From: Wansuia hejianensis
Lineage (GTDB): Bacteria > Bacillota > Clostridia > Lachnospirales > Lachnospiraceae
NCBI RefSeq assembly: GCF_014337215.1
Contig: NZ_CP060635.1
Location: 3,481,501-3,545,500, forward strand
DNA: 64,000 nt
Reading direction: 5' to 3'
Part shown: in pieces, positions 53,254 to 62,211 of the stretch
How positions within the stretch are numbered: the stretch's first letter is position 1
Layout: each line of letters begins with the position of its first letter
The notes under the pieces: generated by a model
What the model was told of the DNA's origin: nothing
The model's input: the letters and a program-made list of their open reading frames with translations, nothing else
The model's database searches: none
Made by a program: the position numbers and the translations under genes

Positions 53254-53724
53254 GTGCCACGTAAAGGACATACTCAGAAGAGAGATGTTTTAGCAGATCC
53301 GATCTATAACAATAAAGTGGTTACCAAGCTTATCAATAACATCATGTTAGACGGTAAGAAGGGTGTAGCCCAGAAGATTGTATACGGAGCATTTGCTAAA
53401 GTTGAAGAAAAAGCCGGAAAGCCGGCTCTGGAAATATTTGAAGAAGCAATGAACAATATTATGCCGGTTCTGGAAGTAAAAGCAAGACGTATCGGCGGTG
53501 CCACCTATCAGGTGCCCATCGAGGTCAGACCGGAGAGACGCCAGGCGCTGGCGCTTCGCTGGATTACCCTGTACTCCCGCAAGAGAGGCGAGAAGACAAT
53601 GGAAGACAGACTGGCTAATGAGCTTATGGATGCCATGAACAACACAGGCGCATCTGTAAAGAAGAAAGAAGACATGCATAAGATGGCAGAGGCTAATAAG
53701 GCATTTGCTCATTATCGATTCTAA
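53254..53724 (+). CDS. rpsG: 30S ribosomal protein S7
   Basis: 156 residues. Starts with GTG (53254) after AAGGAGGGAAGTAAC; the reading begins PRKGHTQKRDVLADP, and the ATG at 53233 in frame overlaps the Shine-Dalgarno. Contains the S7 signature around NIMLDGKKGVAQ and the C-terminal HKMAEANKAFAHYRF. Nucleates assembly of the 30S head. fusA starts 14 bp downstream. Confidence 0.97.
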   Translation: MPRKGHTQKRDVLADPIYNNKVVTKLINNIMLDGKKGVAQKIVYGAFAKVEEKAGKPALEIFEEAMNNIMPVLEVKARRIGGATYQVPIEVRPERRQALALRWITLYSRKRGEKTMEDRLANELMDAMNNTGASVKKKEDMHKMAEANKAFAHYRF

Positions 53725-53738
53725 AGGAGGAAAACCCG

Positions 53739-55856
53739 TTGGCTGGAAGAGAATATCCATTAGAGAGAACCAGAAACATTGGTATTATGGCACATATCGA
53801 TGCGGGTAAGACAACTCTTACCGAACGTATCCTGTACTATACCGGTGTTAACTACAAAATTGGAGATACTCACGAAGGAACTGCCACCATGGACTGGATG
53901 GAACAGGAGCAGGAGCGTGGTATTACCATTACTTCAGCCGCTACAACCTGTCACTGGACACTGCAGGAAAACTGCATGAATAAACCGGGAGCTCTGGAGC
54001 ACCGTATCAATATCATTGATACTCCTGGACACGTTGACTTTACCGTAGAGGTGGAGCGTTCTCTGCGTGTGCTGGACGGCGCTGTCGGCGTGTTCTGTGC
54101 GAAGGGTGGAGTTGAACCTCAGTCTGAGAACGTATGGCGTCAGGCGGATACCTACAACGTACCGCGTATGGCATTCATCAACAAGATGGATATCCTGGGA
54201 GCAAACTTCTATGGAGCCGTTGACCAGATCAGAACCAGATTAGGCAAGAATGCGATCATTCTTCAGCTGCCCATCGGCAAGGAAGATGAATTCCAGGGAA
54301 TCATCGACCTGTTTGAGATGAAAGCTTATATCTATAATGATGACAAAGGCGAGGATATTTCCATTGTTGATATTCCTGAAGACATGCAGGATGATGCGGA
54401 GCTGTATCATACAGAGCTGATTGAAAAGGTCTGCGAGCTGGATGACGATCTGATGATGCGTTATCTGGAAGACGACATTCCGTCAGTGGATGAGATGAAA
54501 GCTGTTCTCCGTAAAGCGACCTGCGAATGCGCAGCCGTTCCTGTGTGCTGCGGAACTGCCTACAGGAATAAAGGCGTTCAGAAGCTTCTGGACGCAATCG
54601 TTGAATATATGCCGTCCCCTGTTGATATTCCGCCCATTGACGGTAAAGATATGGAAGGCAATGAAGTGCTGAGGCACTCATCTGATGATGAGCCGTTCTC
54701 CGCGCTGGTATTTAAGATCATGACTGACCCGTTTGTTGGTAAGCTGGCATACTTCCGGGTATATTCCGGAAGCATGAACGCAGGCTCCTATGTGCTGAAT
54801 GCCACCAAGGGCAAGAAAGAACGTGTGGGACGTATTCTTCAGATGCACGCCAACAAGAGGATGGAGCTTGACAAAGTGTATTCCGGTGATATCGCTGCAG
54901 CGATCGGTTTCAAATTCTCCACGACAGGTGATACGATCTGTGATGACCAGCATCCTGTGATCCTGGAGTCCATGGAGTTCCCGGAGCCGGTTATTGAGCT
55001 GGCGATCGAGCCAAAGACGAAAGCTGGACAGGGCAAGCTGGGTGAAGCGCTTGCCAAGCTGGCAGAAGAAGATCCTACCTTCCGTGCGCACACGAATAAA
55101 GAAACCGGGCAGACCATTATCGCAGGTATGGGTGAACTGCATCTGGAGATTATCGTAGATCGTCTGCTCCGTGAGTTCCACGTGGAGGCTAATGTAGGCG
55201 CACCGCAGGTAGCCTATAAAGAGACCATCACCAAATCTGTGGACGTGGACAGCAAGTACGCGAAACAGTCCGGCGGACGTGGACAGTACGGCCATTGTAA
55301 GGTTAAATTTGAACCCATGGATGCGAATGCGGAAGAGACCTATAAGTTTGAATCCACGGTTGTCGGCGGTGCGATTCCGAAGGAGTATATCCCGGCGGTC
55401 GGCGAAGGTATCGAGGATGCAATGAAGGCCGGTATCCTGGGTGGATTCCCGGTAGTAGGCGTTCATGCCAATGTATATGACGGCTCCTACCATGAAGTCG
55501 ACTCTTCAGAAATGGCATTCCACATTGCCGGATCTCTGGCATTTAAAGACGCGATGTCCAAAGCCTCCCCGGTACTGCTGGAGCCCATCATGAAGGTGGA
55601 GGTGTCCACACCGGAGGATTACATGGGTGATGTAATCGGCGATATCAACTCCCGCCGCGGACGTATCGAGGGCATGGATGATATCGGCGGAGGAAAGATG
55701 ATCCGTGGATTCGTTCCGCTGGCAGAGATGTTCGGCTATGCGACCGACCTCCGTTCCAGAACTCAGGGACGTGGAAACTACTCGATGTTCTTTGAAAGAT
55801 ACGAGCAGGTTCCGAAATCTGTACAGGAAAAAGTTCTTTCTGAGAAGGGCAAATAA
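53739..55856 (+). CDS. fusA: Elongation factor G
   Basis: 705 residues. GTPase motifs G1 AHIDAGKTT (about 18-26), G2 RGITI, G3 DTPGHVD, G4 NKMD, then domains II to V. Catalyses translocation. Starts with TTG (53739) after AAAGGAGGAAAACCCG. Followed after 125 bp, with an internal promoter, by tuf. Confidence 0.97.
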   Translation: MAGREYPLERTRNIGIMAHIDAGKTTLTERILYYTGVNYKIGDTHEGTATMDWMEQEQERGITITSAATTCHWTLQENCMNKPGALEHRINIIDTPGHVDFTVEVERSLRVLDGAVGVFCAKGGVEPQSENVWRQADTYNVPRMAFINKMDILGANFYGAVDQIRTRLGKNAIILQLPIGKEDEFQGIIDLFEMKAYIYNDDKGEDISIVDIPEDMQDDAELYHTELIEKVCELDDDLMMRYLEDDIPSVDEMKAVLRKATCECAAVPVCCGTAYRNKGVQKLLDAIVEYMPSPVDIPPIDGKDMEGNEVLRHSSDDEPFSALVFKIMTDPFVGKLAYFRVYSGSMNAGSYVLNATKGKKERVGRILQMHANKRMELDKVYSGDIAAAIGFKFSTTGDTICDDQHPVILESMEFPEPVIELAIEPKTKAGQGKLGEALAKLAEEDPTFRAHTNKETGQTIIAGMGELHLEIIVDRLLREFHVEANVGAPQVAYKETITKSVDVDSKYAKQSGGRGQYGHCKVKFEPMDANAEETYKFESTVVGGAIPKEYIPAVGEGIEDAMKAGILGGFPVVGVHANVYDGSYHEVDSSEMAFHIAGSLAFKDAMSKASPVLLEPIMKVEVSTPEDYMGDVIGDINSRRGRIEGMDDIGGGKMIRGFVPLAEMFGYATDLRSRTQGRGNYSMFFERYEQVPKSVQEKVLSEKGK

Positions 55857-55868
55857 TCCAGATTTCAC

Positions 55869-55897
55869 TTGCAATAAGGGCAAAAATGCAATATAAT
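55869..55897 (+). promoter_or_regulatory. Internal promoter of tuf
   Basis: TTGCAA (55869-55874), 17-bp spacer, TATAAT (55892-55897), allowing extra tuf transcription independent of the operon. Confidence 0.65.
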
Positions 55898-55981
55898 CTA
55901 CCTTAGCAGGTTTCACGAAAACGAAAATAAAAATCATGAAAAGCCCACGGGGCTGAAGATTTATAAGGAGGACATTTAAAA

Positions 55982-57175
55982 ATGGCAAAAGCTAAGTTTG
56001 AAAGATCAAAACCGCATTGTAACATTGGTACCATCGGTCACGTAGACCATGGCAAAACCACTTTGACCGCAGCTATCACCAAGACCCTGAACGTAAGACT
56101 GGGCCTGGGCCAGGCAGTTGCATTTGATAACATTGATAAGGCTCCGGAAGAGAGAGAGCGTGGAATCACGATCTCTACCGCTCATGTTGAGTATGAGACC
56201 GAGAACAGACATTACGCACACGTTGACTGCCCAGGACATGCCGATTACGTTAAGAACATGATCACCGGCGCTGCACAGATGGATGGTGCTATCCTGGTTG
56301 TAGCCGCTACCGATGGTGTTATGGCTCAGACGAAAGAGCACATCCTGCTGTCCCGTCAGGTAGGTGTTCCCTATATCGTTGTATTCATGAACAAATGTGA
56401 CATGGTTGATGACGAAGAGCTGCTCGAGCTGGTAGACATGGAGATCCGTGAGCTGCTGAACGAGTATGATTTCCCGGGAGATGACACCCCGATCATTCAG
56501 GGTTCCGCTCTGAAGGCTCTGGAAGATCCCAACAGCGAGTGGGGCGATAAGATTCTTGAGCTGATGAAGGCTGTTGACGAGTGGGTTCCGGATCCGCAGC
56601 GTGACACTGACAAGCCGTTCCTGATGCCTGTAGAGGATGTATTCACCATCACCGGACGTGGTACTGTTGCCACCGGTAGAGTAGAGCGTGGTATTCTGCA
56701 TCTGAACGAAGAAGTTGAGATCGTTGGTATCAAGGAAGAGACTCGTAAGACTGTTGTAACCGGTATCGAGATGTTCCGTAAGCTGCTGGATGAGGCACAG
56801 GCTGGTGATAACATCGGCGCGCTGCTTCGTGGCGTTCAGAGAACCGAAATTGAAAGAGGACAGGTTCTTGCAAAACCGGGTACTGTAACCTGCCATAAGA
56901 AGTTTACGGCTCAGGTATACGTACTGACCAAAGATGAGGGTGGACGTCATACACCTTTCTTCAACAACTACAGACCGCAGTTCTATTTCCGTACAACCGA
57001 CGTAACAGGTGTTATTAACCTGCCGGAAGGTACTGAGATGTGCATGCCTGGCGATAACGTAGAGATGACCATCGAACTGATTCATCCGATCGCTATGGAG
57101 CAAGGTCTTACTTTCGCTATCCGTGAAGGTGGACGTACTGTTGGATCAGGCCGTGTTGCTACGATCATCGAGTAA
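55982..57175 (+). CDS. tuf: Elongation factor Tu
   Basis: 397 residues. G1 GHVDHGKTT, G2 RGITI, G3 DCPGHAD, G4 NKCD, followed by the beta-barrel domains II and III. Carries aminoacyl-tRNA to the ribosome. The ATG at 55982 follows TAAGGAGGACATTTAAA. Last gene of the str operon. Confidence 0.98.
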   Translation: MAKAKFERSKPHCNIGTIGHVDHGKTTLTAAITKTLNVRLGLGQAVAFDNIDKAPEERERGITISTAHVEYETENRHYAHVDCPGHADYVKNMITGAAQMDGAILVVAATDGVMAQTKEHILLSRQVGVPYIVVFMNKCDMVDDEELLELVDMEIRELLNEYDFPGDDTPIIQGSALKALEDPNSEWGDKILELMKAVDEWVPDPQRDTDKPFLMPVEDVFTITGRGTVATGRVERGILHLNEEVEIVGIKEETRKTVVTGIEMFRKLLDEAQAGDNIGALLRGVQRTEIERGQVLAKPGTVTCHKKFTAQVYVLTKDEGGRHTPFFNNYRPQFYFRTTDVTGVINLPEGTEMCMPGDNVEMTIELIHPIAMEQGLTFAIREGGRTVGSGRVATIIE

Positions 57176-57196
57176 TACCAATAAATACTGAGAATC

Positions 57197-57229
57197 AAGG
57201 CTTCCAGGTTTTTCCTGGAAGCCTTTTTC
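57197..57229 (+). terminator. Terminator after tuf
   Basis: AAGGCTTCCAGG and CCTGGAAGCCTT around TTTTT, followed by TTTTC. Confidence 0.88.
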
Positions 57230-57410
57230 TGTCAGTATAATATTGATCCTGTAAATAATTGCTAAAGCTGTAATAGGATAAAGAAGTACAAGCCGGAAAA
57301 ACGAGGGTGGTGTGGTATATAGCGCCTGGGAGCATAAGCTGCAGATATAATTGGCAGGATTGCTGCATGTTAGAAAAACGGGCTGAAATGGTAAATATGG
57401 TTGGTGGATT

Positions 57411-57439
57411 TTGTCTTTATCAGGATTTATAATGATAAT
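57411..57439 (+). promoter_or_regulatory. Possible promoter upstream of the broken XRE gene
   Basis: TTGTCT (57411-57416), 17-bp spacer, GATAAT (57434-57439). Apart from this and the tuf terminator, nothing was recognised in 57176-57464. Confidence 0.4.
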
Positions 57440-57464
57440 ATCGGCGCAGATAAGGAGGATTACC

Positions 57465-57731
57465 ATGAATTTAGGGAACAGTCTATTTCAGGCGAGGAAG
57501 AAAAGCGGATTGTCGCAGGAAGATGTGGCAGAAAAACTGGGCGTCAGCAGGCAAACTATTTCTAAGTGGGAAACGGATATCAGGATGAAGTCAATATTAC
57601 CAATTTCGGGGTGAGATTAGGTCTGATGTTAGATGAGTTAAAAGAAGCTTATGGGTACGGGGAACAAGACGCAGTTTTAGTGTTAAAGGACATTCTGTTC
57701 AAGGTATGGAATGGCCGGAAAAGTGGAAAGT
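57465..57731 (+). pseudogene. Truncated XRE-family HTH regulator (remnant)
   Basis: Begins with a good site (TAAGGAGGATTACC) and ATG at 57465, and encodes an intact HTH (ARKKSGLSQEDVAEKLGVSR then QTISKWETD) but the frame ends at residue 49, just where normal family members continue with a linker and a second domain. Downstream bases to 57731 encode, in another frame, LMLDELKEAYGYGEQD-like text that resembles the missing continuation. A deletion or frameshift is likely, although a 49-residue HTH peptide could still be made. Confidence 0.65.
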
Positions 57732-57743
57732 GAGGAGAATATG

Positions 57744-58262
57744 ATGTTAGATCTATTGATGAAAAGAAGAAGCTGCCGTAAGTTTCAGCAAAAGACAGTG
57801 GAGACAGATAAGATAGAGAAAATTCTCCTATCGGCACAGCTTTCACCCTCTGGGAAAAACGCATGTCCGTGGGAATTTATTACCATTGAGGATAAAGAGA
57901 CGCTGCAAAAGCTCGGTGATTGCCGGAAGCCTAATCAGCCATTTTTGCCCCAGGCGCCCCTGGCTATCGCAGTATTATGCAATACAGAGAAGTCCGATAC
58001 CTGGATTGAAGATGGTTCCATTGCCTCTGCCATCATGCAGTTGGAGGCAGAGAGCTTAGGATTGGGGTCCTGTTGGGTACAAATTCGCCTGAGAGAATCC
58101 AACCAGGGTAAGAGCAGCGAAGAATATGTGCGTGAACTTCTTGGAGTACCAAAGCATATGGCCATTTTGAACATAATTGCTGTGGGTTATCCGGAAGAGA
58201 GGCTGCCGGCACATACTTTGAATGAGATAAAAACGGAAAGAGTTCATAAAGAAATATATTAA
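57744..58262 (+). CDS. Nitroreductase-family FMN oxidoreductase
   Basis: 172 residues, the short nitroreductase form. N-terminal RRSCRKFQ, SPSGKNACPWEF and the C-terminal GLGSCWVQ...LNIIAVGYPEE correspond to FMN-binding stretches. Probably a homodimeric NAD(P)H-dependent enzyme of unknown natural substrate. Start: the ATG at 57744 stands 6 nt after GAGGAG; 57741 (3 nt) is less likely. It lies just behind the broken XRE gene, which may once have regulated it. Confidence 0.87.
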   Translation: MLDLLMKRRSCRKFQQKTVETDKIEKILLSAQLSPSGKNACPWEFITIEDKETLQKLGDCRKPNQPFLPQAPLAIAVLCNTEKSDTWIEDGSIASAIMQLEAESLGLGSCWVQIRLRESNQGKSSEEYVRELLGVPKHMAILNIIAVGYPEERLPAHTLNEIKTERVHKEIY

Positions 58263-58411
58263 AAGCATTATGGTATCTCTGGGATTTGCCTGTATTTTTA
58301 GTATGCAATATAAAAATGAATACAGGTTGCACACAGGGAAATGAATTTTAACTGCTCTTTTTTGAAAGCATAGAACAAGGCGTGGACAATCATCTTACAG
58401 GAGGTATGCGA

Positions 58412-58735
58412 ATGGCATCTGATCGGGAGTATTTGCAGTTTATTCTGGGACAATTATCGGGTTTGGAAGATATAACATACAGGGCAATGATGGGTGAGTA
58501 CATTATCTATTATCATGGTAAAATAGCAGGCGGGATATATGATAACAGATTGCTTGTTAAGCCGGTTAAATCTGCGATTTCCTATATGAAGAAAGTTTCT
58601 TATGAATTTCCCTATGAAGGGGCAAAAGCTATGCTGCTTGTTGATGAAATAGATAATGCGGAATACTTGGCTGGGTTATTTGAAGCGATGGTGAGTGAGC
58701 TGCCAGAGCAGAGGCCGAGAAAAGTTTTTCCCTAA
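58412..58735 (+). CDS. TfoX N-terminal domain protein
   Basis: 107 residues. The TfoX_N domain is recognisable by YRAMMGEYIIYYHGKIAGGIYDNRLLVKPVKSA-type sequence (key pieces GEYIIYYHGK and NRLLVKP). Such stand-alone proteins are common in Firmicutes and have no proven competence role. The ATG at 58412 is 7 nt after AGGAGG (58399-58404), better than 58406 (1 nt) or 58382. Confidence 0.8.
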   Translation: MASDREYLQFILGQLSGLEDITYRAMMGEYIIYYHGKIAGGIYDNRLLVKPVKSAISYMKKVSYEFPYEGAKAMLLVDEIDNAEYLAGLFEAMVSELPEQRPRKVFP

Positions 58736-58781
58736 GGTATCTGTCTTTTATGCGGAAATACTGTCGGTTGTGTAAAAGCTC

Positions 58782-58810
58782 TTGTACCAGAGAAGGGCAT
58801 GCTTTATACT
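58782..58810 (+). promoter_or_regulatory. Promoter of the LytTR two-component operon
   Basis: TTGTAC (58782-58787), 17-bp spacer, TATACT (58805-58810). Confidence 0.6.
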
Positions 58811-58847
58811 TGGAAGATACACGGGGACGGTTCAGATGGTGAAATCT

Positions 58848-59546
58848 ATGAAGAGAATTGCAGTATGTGATGATGAAAAGTGTATGCGGGATCAGATGCG
58901 GGAATACTTGAAGGATCTGGAGCCGGTTTTTCAGGCGGATTATTACGAGAGCGGCAATGCACTTCTGGATGCAGGTATCTTTTATGATGTAATTTTTCTG
59001 GATATTGATATGCGGGGGCTTACTGGCATTGATACGGCGAGAATATGGAGAAGCAAAGACAAGAAGGCGAAGATCATCTATGTGACCGCTTATGAAGATT
59101 TCAGAGAGTATGCGTTTTCGGTCCACGCTTTTGGATATCTGGTAAAGCCGGTGAGCAGGGAGAAGATTCAGGCGCTGCTGCAGGAGGCTATGGATTATGA
59201 ACAGGAAGAGGCTGTGGGACCGAAGGTCCGTTTTCAGACGGATGAGGGCTTTCAGGAATTTCCGGTTCGGGATATTTGCTATTTTGAATATGCGAACCGG
59301 AAAATAAAGCTTGTGACGACAGAATGCCTGTTCCATATGAGAGGGAGTATCGGGGATATTGCGGTGAAGATGGAAAGCTTCGGATTCGCAGTTCCCCATA
59401 AAAGCTTTGTGGTGAACCTGCATCATGTGAAGAATCTGAAGGGCTATGACATGTTCATGACTAACGGTGAGATCCTGCCGCTGTCTCAGAAAAAATCGGC
59501 TGAGCTCCGGGAAATGCTGACCAGATGGTTGGCACAGCAGATTTAG
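58848..59546 (+). CDS. LytTR-family response regulator (AgrA/LytR type)
   Basis: 232 residues. Receiver domain (1-120) with acidic pocket CDDE, phosphorylatable Asp in FLDIDMRG, VTAYE and the conserved Lys in LVKPVSR. Then a LytTR DNA-binding domain (135-230) with FEYANRKIKL, MRGSIGDI, VPHKSFVVNL and the HHVKNLK basic segment. The ATG at 58848 is taken as start; an ATG at 58836 is possible. The histidine kinase follows after 12 bp. Confidence 0.9.
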   Translation: MKRIAVCDDEKCMRDQMREYLKDLEPVFQADYYESGNALLDAGIFYDVIFLDIDMRGLTGIDTARIWRSKDKKAKIIYVTAYEDFREYAFSVHAFGYLVKPVSREKIQALLQEAMDYEQEEAVGPKVRFQTDEGFQEFPVRDICYFEYANRKIKLVTTECLFHMRGSIGDIAVKMESFGFAVPHKSFVVNLHHVKNLKGYDMFMTNGEILPLSQKKSAELREMLTRWLAQQI

Positions 59547-59558
59547 AAGGAGGATAAA

Positions 59559-61028
59559 ATGGCGGCAGCGGTCAATATTCTGATGGCGTTTTTGGAAACA
59601 GCGGTATTTTGCATCTGTCAGTATAGCTTTATGAAAAATAATGACCAGGTGATCTATAGCAGGAAAATATATTATTTTTTTGGATTTTTTGTTTTGGGAG
59701 CCGGGAGCTTCGGTTTTACCATAGTGGGAAGAATCATTGCCAATGAATGGATAACCCTGGAATTTCAGGTGATTTGGGTGATAGTCCTGGGGCTTCTGCT
59801 GTTCCACAGAAAGGTCCTGGATCTTTTTCTGGATCTTTTGTTTTCTGTCATGCTTTTCCTGGCAATGGAAGTTGGAATCATGCTGCTTAATTTTATGTTT
59901 TTTTCCCGGATTCTAATTTTAAACGTCTGGAGCGGAAGCATAATAATGGCAGTGAAGATCGTACTGATGGTTTGCGTTACGGCTTTGGTGGTTTCCTGGA
60001 GGAAACAACAGCAGATCATCCGGGTAAAAAAGAAGCAGATAGCGTTAATTCTGACGCTGCCGTTGTTCAGTATTCTGTTCATGTACTCACTGGTGCGGGT
60101 GGCGGAGATCTACATAGATTTGATGGGGAGCCGTCTGATCCTGATCAATGTGGTTGCCTTGCTTCTGGTTAATTTCTGTTTTCTGTATCTGTTCAGCCGC
60201 TGGATGCGGGCCGATCAACTGGAGCAGGAGCTGAGAGCTTTTCAGATACAGAGTGAACTGCAATATAAATACTATGAAGACATGGAACGGAAGTACAGAG
60301 AATCCAGAAAGATTCTTCACGATATGAAAAATCATCTTCAGGCTGTGGAAAGCCTGTACCAGGAGGGGGCAGGAAGCAATGCGGATGAGGAGAGCCGCGG
60401 GAACCGCTATGTAAAAGACCTGTATCATATGGTGAACATGCTGGGTGAGAAGTTTTACAGCTCCAATCATATGCTTAACATTATCTGCAATGACAAACTT
60501 TCTGCCGCCCGGCGGCGGGGAATCAGAGTAGCGGCGGAAATAGGAGACGTGGATTTTTCGGATCTGAAAGATATAGATATAACTACAATTTTTGCAAACC
60601 TATTGGATAATGCCACAGATGCGGCAGCCGAATCAGGGCAGGACCGGTTTATTGAGATGAAAATCCAGGAGATCCAGAATTTCCGGGTAATCAGCATCAT
60701 AAATTCGATACCTGAACAGCGCCTCTTGACTTATGAGCCTGGCAAGGTGGATCGTTCAGCCCAGCCAGACCGGCAGGGGAGATCCATTGACGCTGATCAA
60801 CAAGGTATACCCGCAGAGCACCTCGTAATGCATGCCCTGGCGGGCGGGGGAACAGCTTATGCTGTTCAACAGGATAGAGCGAACAGGCAGAAAAAGAAAG
60901 GGCATATGGGGATCGGGCTGGAGAATGTCAGAAGGACTTTGGCGGTTTACCATGGCACGCTTCAGTGTGAGGAAACCGGCGGCGAATATCGTGTCAGCAT
61001 TATGCTGCCTAAGAAGGAGGAGCTATGA
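59559..61028 (+). CDS. GHKL sensor histidine kinase (AgrC-like) with repeat-derived insertion
   Basis: 489 residues. Six or so membrane spans (1-210), a dimerisation helix with the phosphoacceptor His in ILHDMKNHL (about residue 252), and an ATPase with N-box FANLLDNATDAA and G-box HMGIGLENVRRTL. Between the boxes there is an extra stretch of about 45 residues compared with normal GHKL kinases; it coincides with palindromic repeat R2 (60805-60846) and its flanks, which keep the frame open. The ATG at 59559 follows AGAAGGAGGATAAA. It overlaps the YhfC-like gene by 4 bp. Confidence 0.88.
   Translation: MAAAVNILMAFLETAVFCICQYSFMKNNDQVIYSRKIYYFFGFFVLGAGSFGFTIVGRIIANEWITLEFQVIWVIVLGLLLFHRKVLDLFLDLLFSVMLFLAMEVGIMLLNFMFFSRILILNVWSGSIIMAVKIVLMVCVTALVVSWRKQQQIIRVKKKQIALILTLPLFSILFMYSLVRVAEIYIDLMGSRLILINVVALLLVNFCFLYLFSRWMRADQLEQELRAFQIQSELQYKYYEDMERKYRESRKILHDMKNHLQAVESLYQEGAGSNADEESRGNRYVKDLYHMVNMLGEKFYSSNHMLNIICNDKLSAARRRGIRVAAEIGDVDFSDLKDIDITTIFANLLDNATDAAAESGQDRFIEMKIQEIQNFRVISIINSIPEQRLLTYEPGKVDRSAQPDRQGRSIDADQQGIPAEHLVMHALAGGGTAYAVQQDRANRQKKKGHMGIGLENVRRTLAVYHGTLQCEETGGEYRVSIMLPKKEEL
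60805..60846 (+). repeat. Small palindromic repeat R2 inside the kinase gene
   Basis: Matches R1 (29491-29532) at 34 of the first 39 bases, sharing CGTAATGCATGCCCTG, but is translated in a different frame. The palindrome is less perfect than in R1. It sits in the ATP-lid region of the kinase. Just after it, GGAACAGC/GCTGTTC (60850-60868) forms another small palindrome. Confidence 0.7.
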
Positions 61029-61702
61029 TTTACGGGATAATCAGTCTTATCATGTGTGTGGGAATTCCCGTCCTGGGTGGAATTTATCTGTCGGCGCGGG
61101 GAAGGCCGGCGTTCTGGTCATTTCTGGCAGGTATGCTGTCTTTTGCATTGACACAGCTGGTTGTGCGGCTTCCTCTGCTGCGGTATCTGAGCACCCACTG
61201 GGACTGGTTTATGCTTTTGCCTTATACCGGATATTTTCTCTATATGGGCCTTCTGGCAATTTCGGCAGGATTGTTTGAGGAGACCGGGAGAGTGGCCTGT
61301 CTGGGACTTCTGAGAAGGGGGAAGACCGGATGGATACACGGACTTGCCTTTGGTCTGGGGCACGGAGGGGTTGAATCGATATGGATCGGGCTTGGCAGCG
61401 TCCTTCCGGCTATGCTGAACGGAACTGCTTCTCTGGCGGGAGCTTCCGTGCTGCTGGCGGGAGTGGAACGAATATGCGCCATGGGATTTCATGTTTTGAT
61501 GACCTATGTCGTGCTGGAAGGAATCCAAAGGCATAAAAAGCTGTTGTTTTGGCTGTTGGCGGTATTATTGCACGGCCTGTTTGATTTTACCATTGCCTTT
61601 CAGAATCAGATATTGATCTGGAGTGTTCTGGCAGGCGGCCTCGTCATGGGTGCAGCGGCTGTACTGTGGACGAGAAAACATTGGAAAGAGGAGGATTTAT
61701 GA
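61025..61702 (+). CDS. YhfC-family intramembrane protease-like protein
   Basis: 225 residues, about seven membrane spans. Carries the motifs EETGR (about 88-92), GHGGVES (about 115-121), HVLMTY (about 157) and HGLFD (about 179), the pattern of YhfC/DUF2324 (PF10086), a glutamate/histidine type intramembrane metalloprotease-like family related to CAAX proteases. Catalysis is inferred from the family. The ATG at 61025 overlaps the kinase stop; the next gene overlaps its stop as well. Coupling to a peptide-type two-component system suggests a role in signal processing or immunity to a peptide. Confidence 0.82.
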   Translation: MIYGIISLIMCVGIPVLGGIYLSARGRPAFWSFLAGMLSFALTQLVVRLPLLRYLSTHWDWFMLLPYTGYFLYMGLLAISAGLFEETGRVACLGLLRRGKTGWIHGLAFGLGHGGVESIWIGLGSVLPAMLNGTASLAGASVLLAGVERICAMGFHVLMTYVVLEGIQRHKKLLFWLLAVLLHGLFDFTIAFQNQILIWSVLAGGLVMGAAAVLWTRKHWKEEDL

Positions 61703-62199
61703 AAATGAGAAAGAATGTAAAACGTCTTGTAATTGGAATATGTGTATTGGTGCTGACACTGATGCCGCTGGCTGGCTGTTCACAGACAACGGCTGAAAAG
61801 AGCAGTTCGGGCAGTGAAAGCAGTGCTTCCGGCAGCAGCGGAGAAGCAGCAGATGGAGAAGTCACGAAAGGGCTGCCTGAAGGGTTTGATGAGGAGACGG
61901 TCAGGAACCAGGCAATGGAGGATATCCGGCTGGCAGAGTCCGATGATTATGAAGGGTGGAAAGCCAGGTTTGCGGAAGAATTACAGAGCGGGCTGACAGA
62001 AGATGCCTATACGTCGTATCTGGCAATCCTGGAGAAGAAAGGCGCTTTTAAGGAATTCGGCAGCGCGGCATTTCTCGGACAGGTAGTCGGCGGCAAGAAA
62101 TACGGCGGCATACTCATCATTGCAAAGCATGAAAAAGAGGATATCAAGTATAATATCGCTTACGATGAGGATATGAACCTGATTACCTTTACAATCTGA
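61699..62199 (+). CDS. DUF3887-type lipoprotein
   Basis: 166 residues. Lipobox LAGCSQ (Cys at about 28), a Ser-rich tether, then a small alpha/beta domain (about 65-166) similar to DUF3887, common in secreted proteins of Clostridia. The pattern LGQVVGGKKYGGILIIAKHEKEDIKYNIAYDEDMNLITFTI is typical of its C-terminus (start LGQVVGGKKYG). The ATG at 61699 follows GAGGAGGATTT and overlaps the YhfC-like stop. Last gene of the four-gene operon. Confidence 0.82.
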   Translation: MKMRKNVKRLVIGICVLVLTLMPLAGCSQTTAEKSSSGSESSASGSSGEAADGEVTKGLPEGFDEETVRNQAMEDIRLAESDDYEGWKARFAEELQSGLTEDAYTSYLAILEKKGAFKEFGSAAFLGQVVGGKKYGGILIIAKHEKEDIKYNIAYDEDMNLITFTI

Positions 62200-62211
62200 G
62201 CACACAGCGCC

